From: Colwellia sp. C2M11
Lineage (GTDB): Bacteria; Pseudomonadota; Gammaproteobacteria; Enterobacterales; Alteromonadaceae
Length of the DNA stretch: 64,000 bases
Direction: 5' to 3'
Assembly: GCF_018860915.1 (NCBI RefSeq)
Contig: NZ_JAHKQD010000052.1
Coordinates: forward strand, 1 to 64,000
This document shows positions 63,926 to 64,000 of this stretch, piece by piece. The position numbers and the translations under genes are program-made. The notes beneath the pieces were generated by a model that worked only from the letters and a program-made list of their open reading frames with translations, searched no databases and was not told the DNA's origin. The first letter of the stretch is position 1; each line of letters begins with the position of its first letter.

Positions 63926-64000
63926 TTAGAAACTTGGCAGTAACTGCTCAGGCATAAATTGGTTTAAGTCACCCTCACTGATAATTCCAGACGCTTCAAC
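63926..64000 (-). CDS. 3' end of a minus-strand gene (partial)
   Basis: On the minus strand a frame is open from the window edge for 24 codons (VEASGIISEGDLNQFMPEQ, then LLPSF) and ends with TAA at 63926-63928. It would be convergent with dusC. The reading is short, so it is tentative; the family cannot be judged. Confidence 0.4.
   Translation of the reverse strand, partial: VEASGIISEGDLNQFMPEQLLPSF

Overview
The window is AT-rich DNA from a Gram-negative marine gammaproteobacterium. The gene content (a second, lateral-type flagellar system, thrABC behind a threonine/isoleucine attenuator, hrpB near mrcB, yebG with a LexA box, DusC, a FabY-type protein, NnrS) and the protein sequences suggest the Alteromonadales, most likely Colwellia or a close relative. 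The genus is an inference from style and content; no rRNA gene is present to settle it.

Region 1 (1-22892) is one long flagellar locus, all on the + strand. It starts inside a flagellin gene cut by the window edge, then runs fliD-fliS, a terminator, and a 14-gene run fliT-fliK-fliL-fliA(lafS)-motA(lafT)-motB(lafU)-pilZ-fliM-fliN-fliP-fliQ-fliR-flhB-flhA. After a 542-base gap comes motY-lafK-fliE-fliF-fliG-fliH-fliI-fliJ. A private sigma factor, a private sigma-54 activator, proton-type MotAB, MotY and a very divergent FliM mark it as a lateral (secondary) flagellum. The rod/hook genes (flg) are not here and must lie elsewhere. A -24/-12 promoter with an inverted-repeat upstream site precedes fliT.

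Region 2 (22893-31572) is a sugar-alcohol locus: an NCS1-type permease, a mannitol 2-dehydrogenase-type enzyme, a fructokinase, a HAD phosphatase, a SorC-type regulator and glucose-6-phosphate isomerase. Together they could carry mannitol (or a similar polyol) to fructose, fructose-6-P and glucose-6-P without a PTS.

Region 3 (31573-46230) is mostly housekeeping: hrpB (apparently starting at AUU), a PhoD-like phosphatase, mrcB, yebG (its LexA box separated from the gene by a MITE-like palindrome), a YgjP-type metallohydrolase, thrL-thrA-thrB-thrC with a clear attenuator, and ung.

Region 4 (46223-53332) holds small or accessory genes: a hypothetical gene overlapping ung, a secreted PLA2-like protein, a GNAT protein with a cysteine-rich tail, an FAD amine oxidoreductase, a D-2-hydroxyacid dehydrogenase, nnrS with an FNR/NnrR-type promoter, and a thioredoxin divergent from a LysR regulator.

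Region 5 (53333-56054) is the most accessory part: an inverted-repeat element, a DUF262-HNH fusion protein (candidate nuclease/defence gene), an attC-like hairpin region and a CPBP-like membrane protein.

Region 6 (56055-64000) has an M3 peptidase lipoprotein, an unknown lipoprotein, a spermidine-synthase-like protein divergent from a FabY-SnoaL-YeeZ operon, a small membrane protein, dusC and the end of a minus-strand gene. I saw no rRNA, tRNA, CRISPR array or intact insertion sequence.
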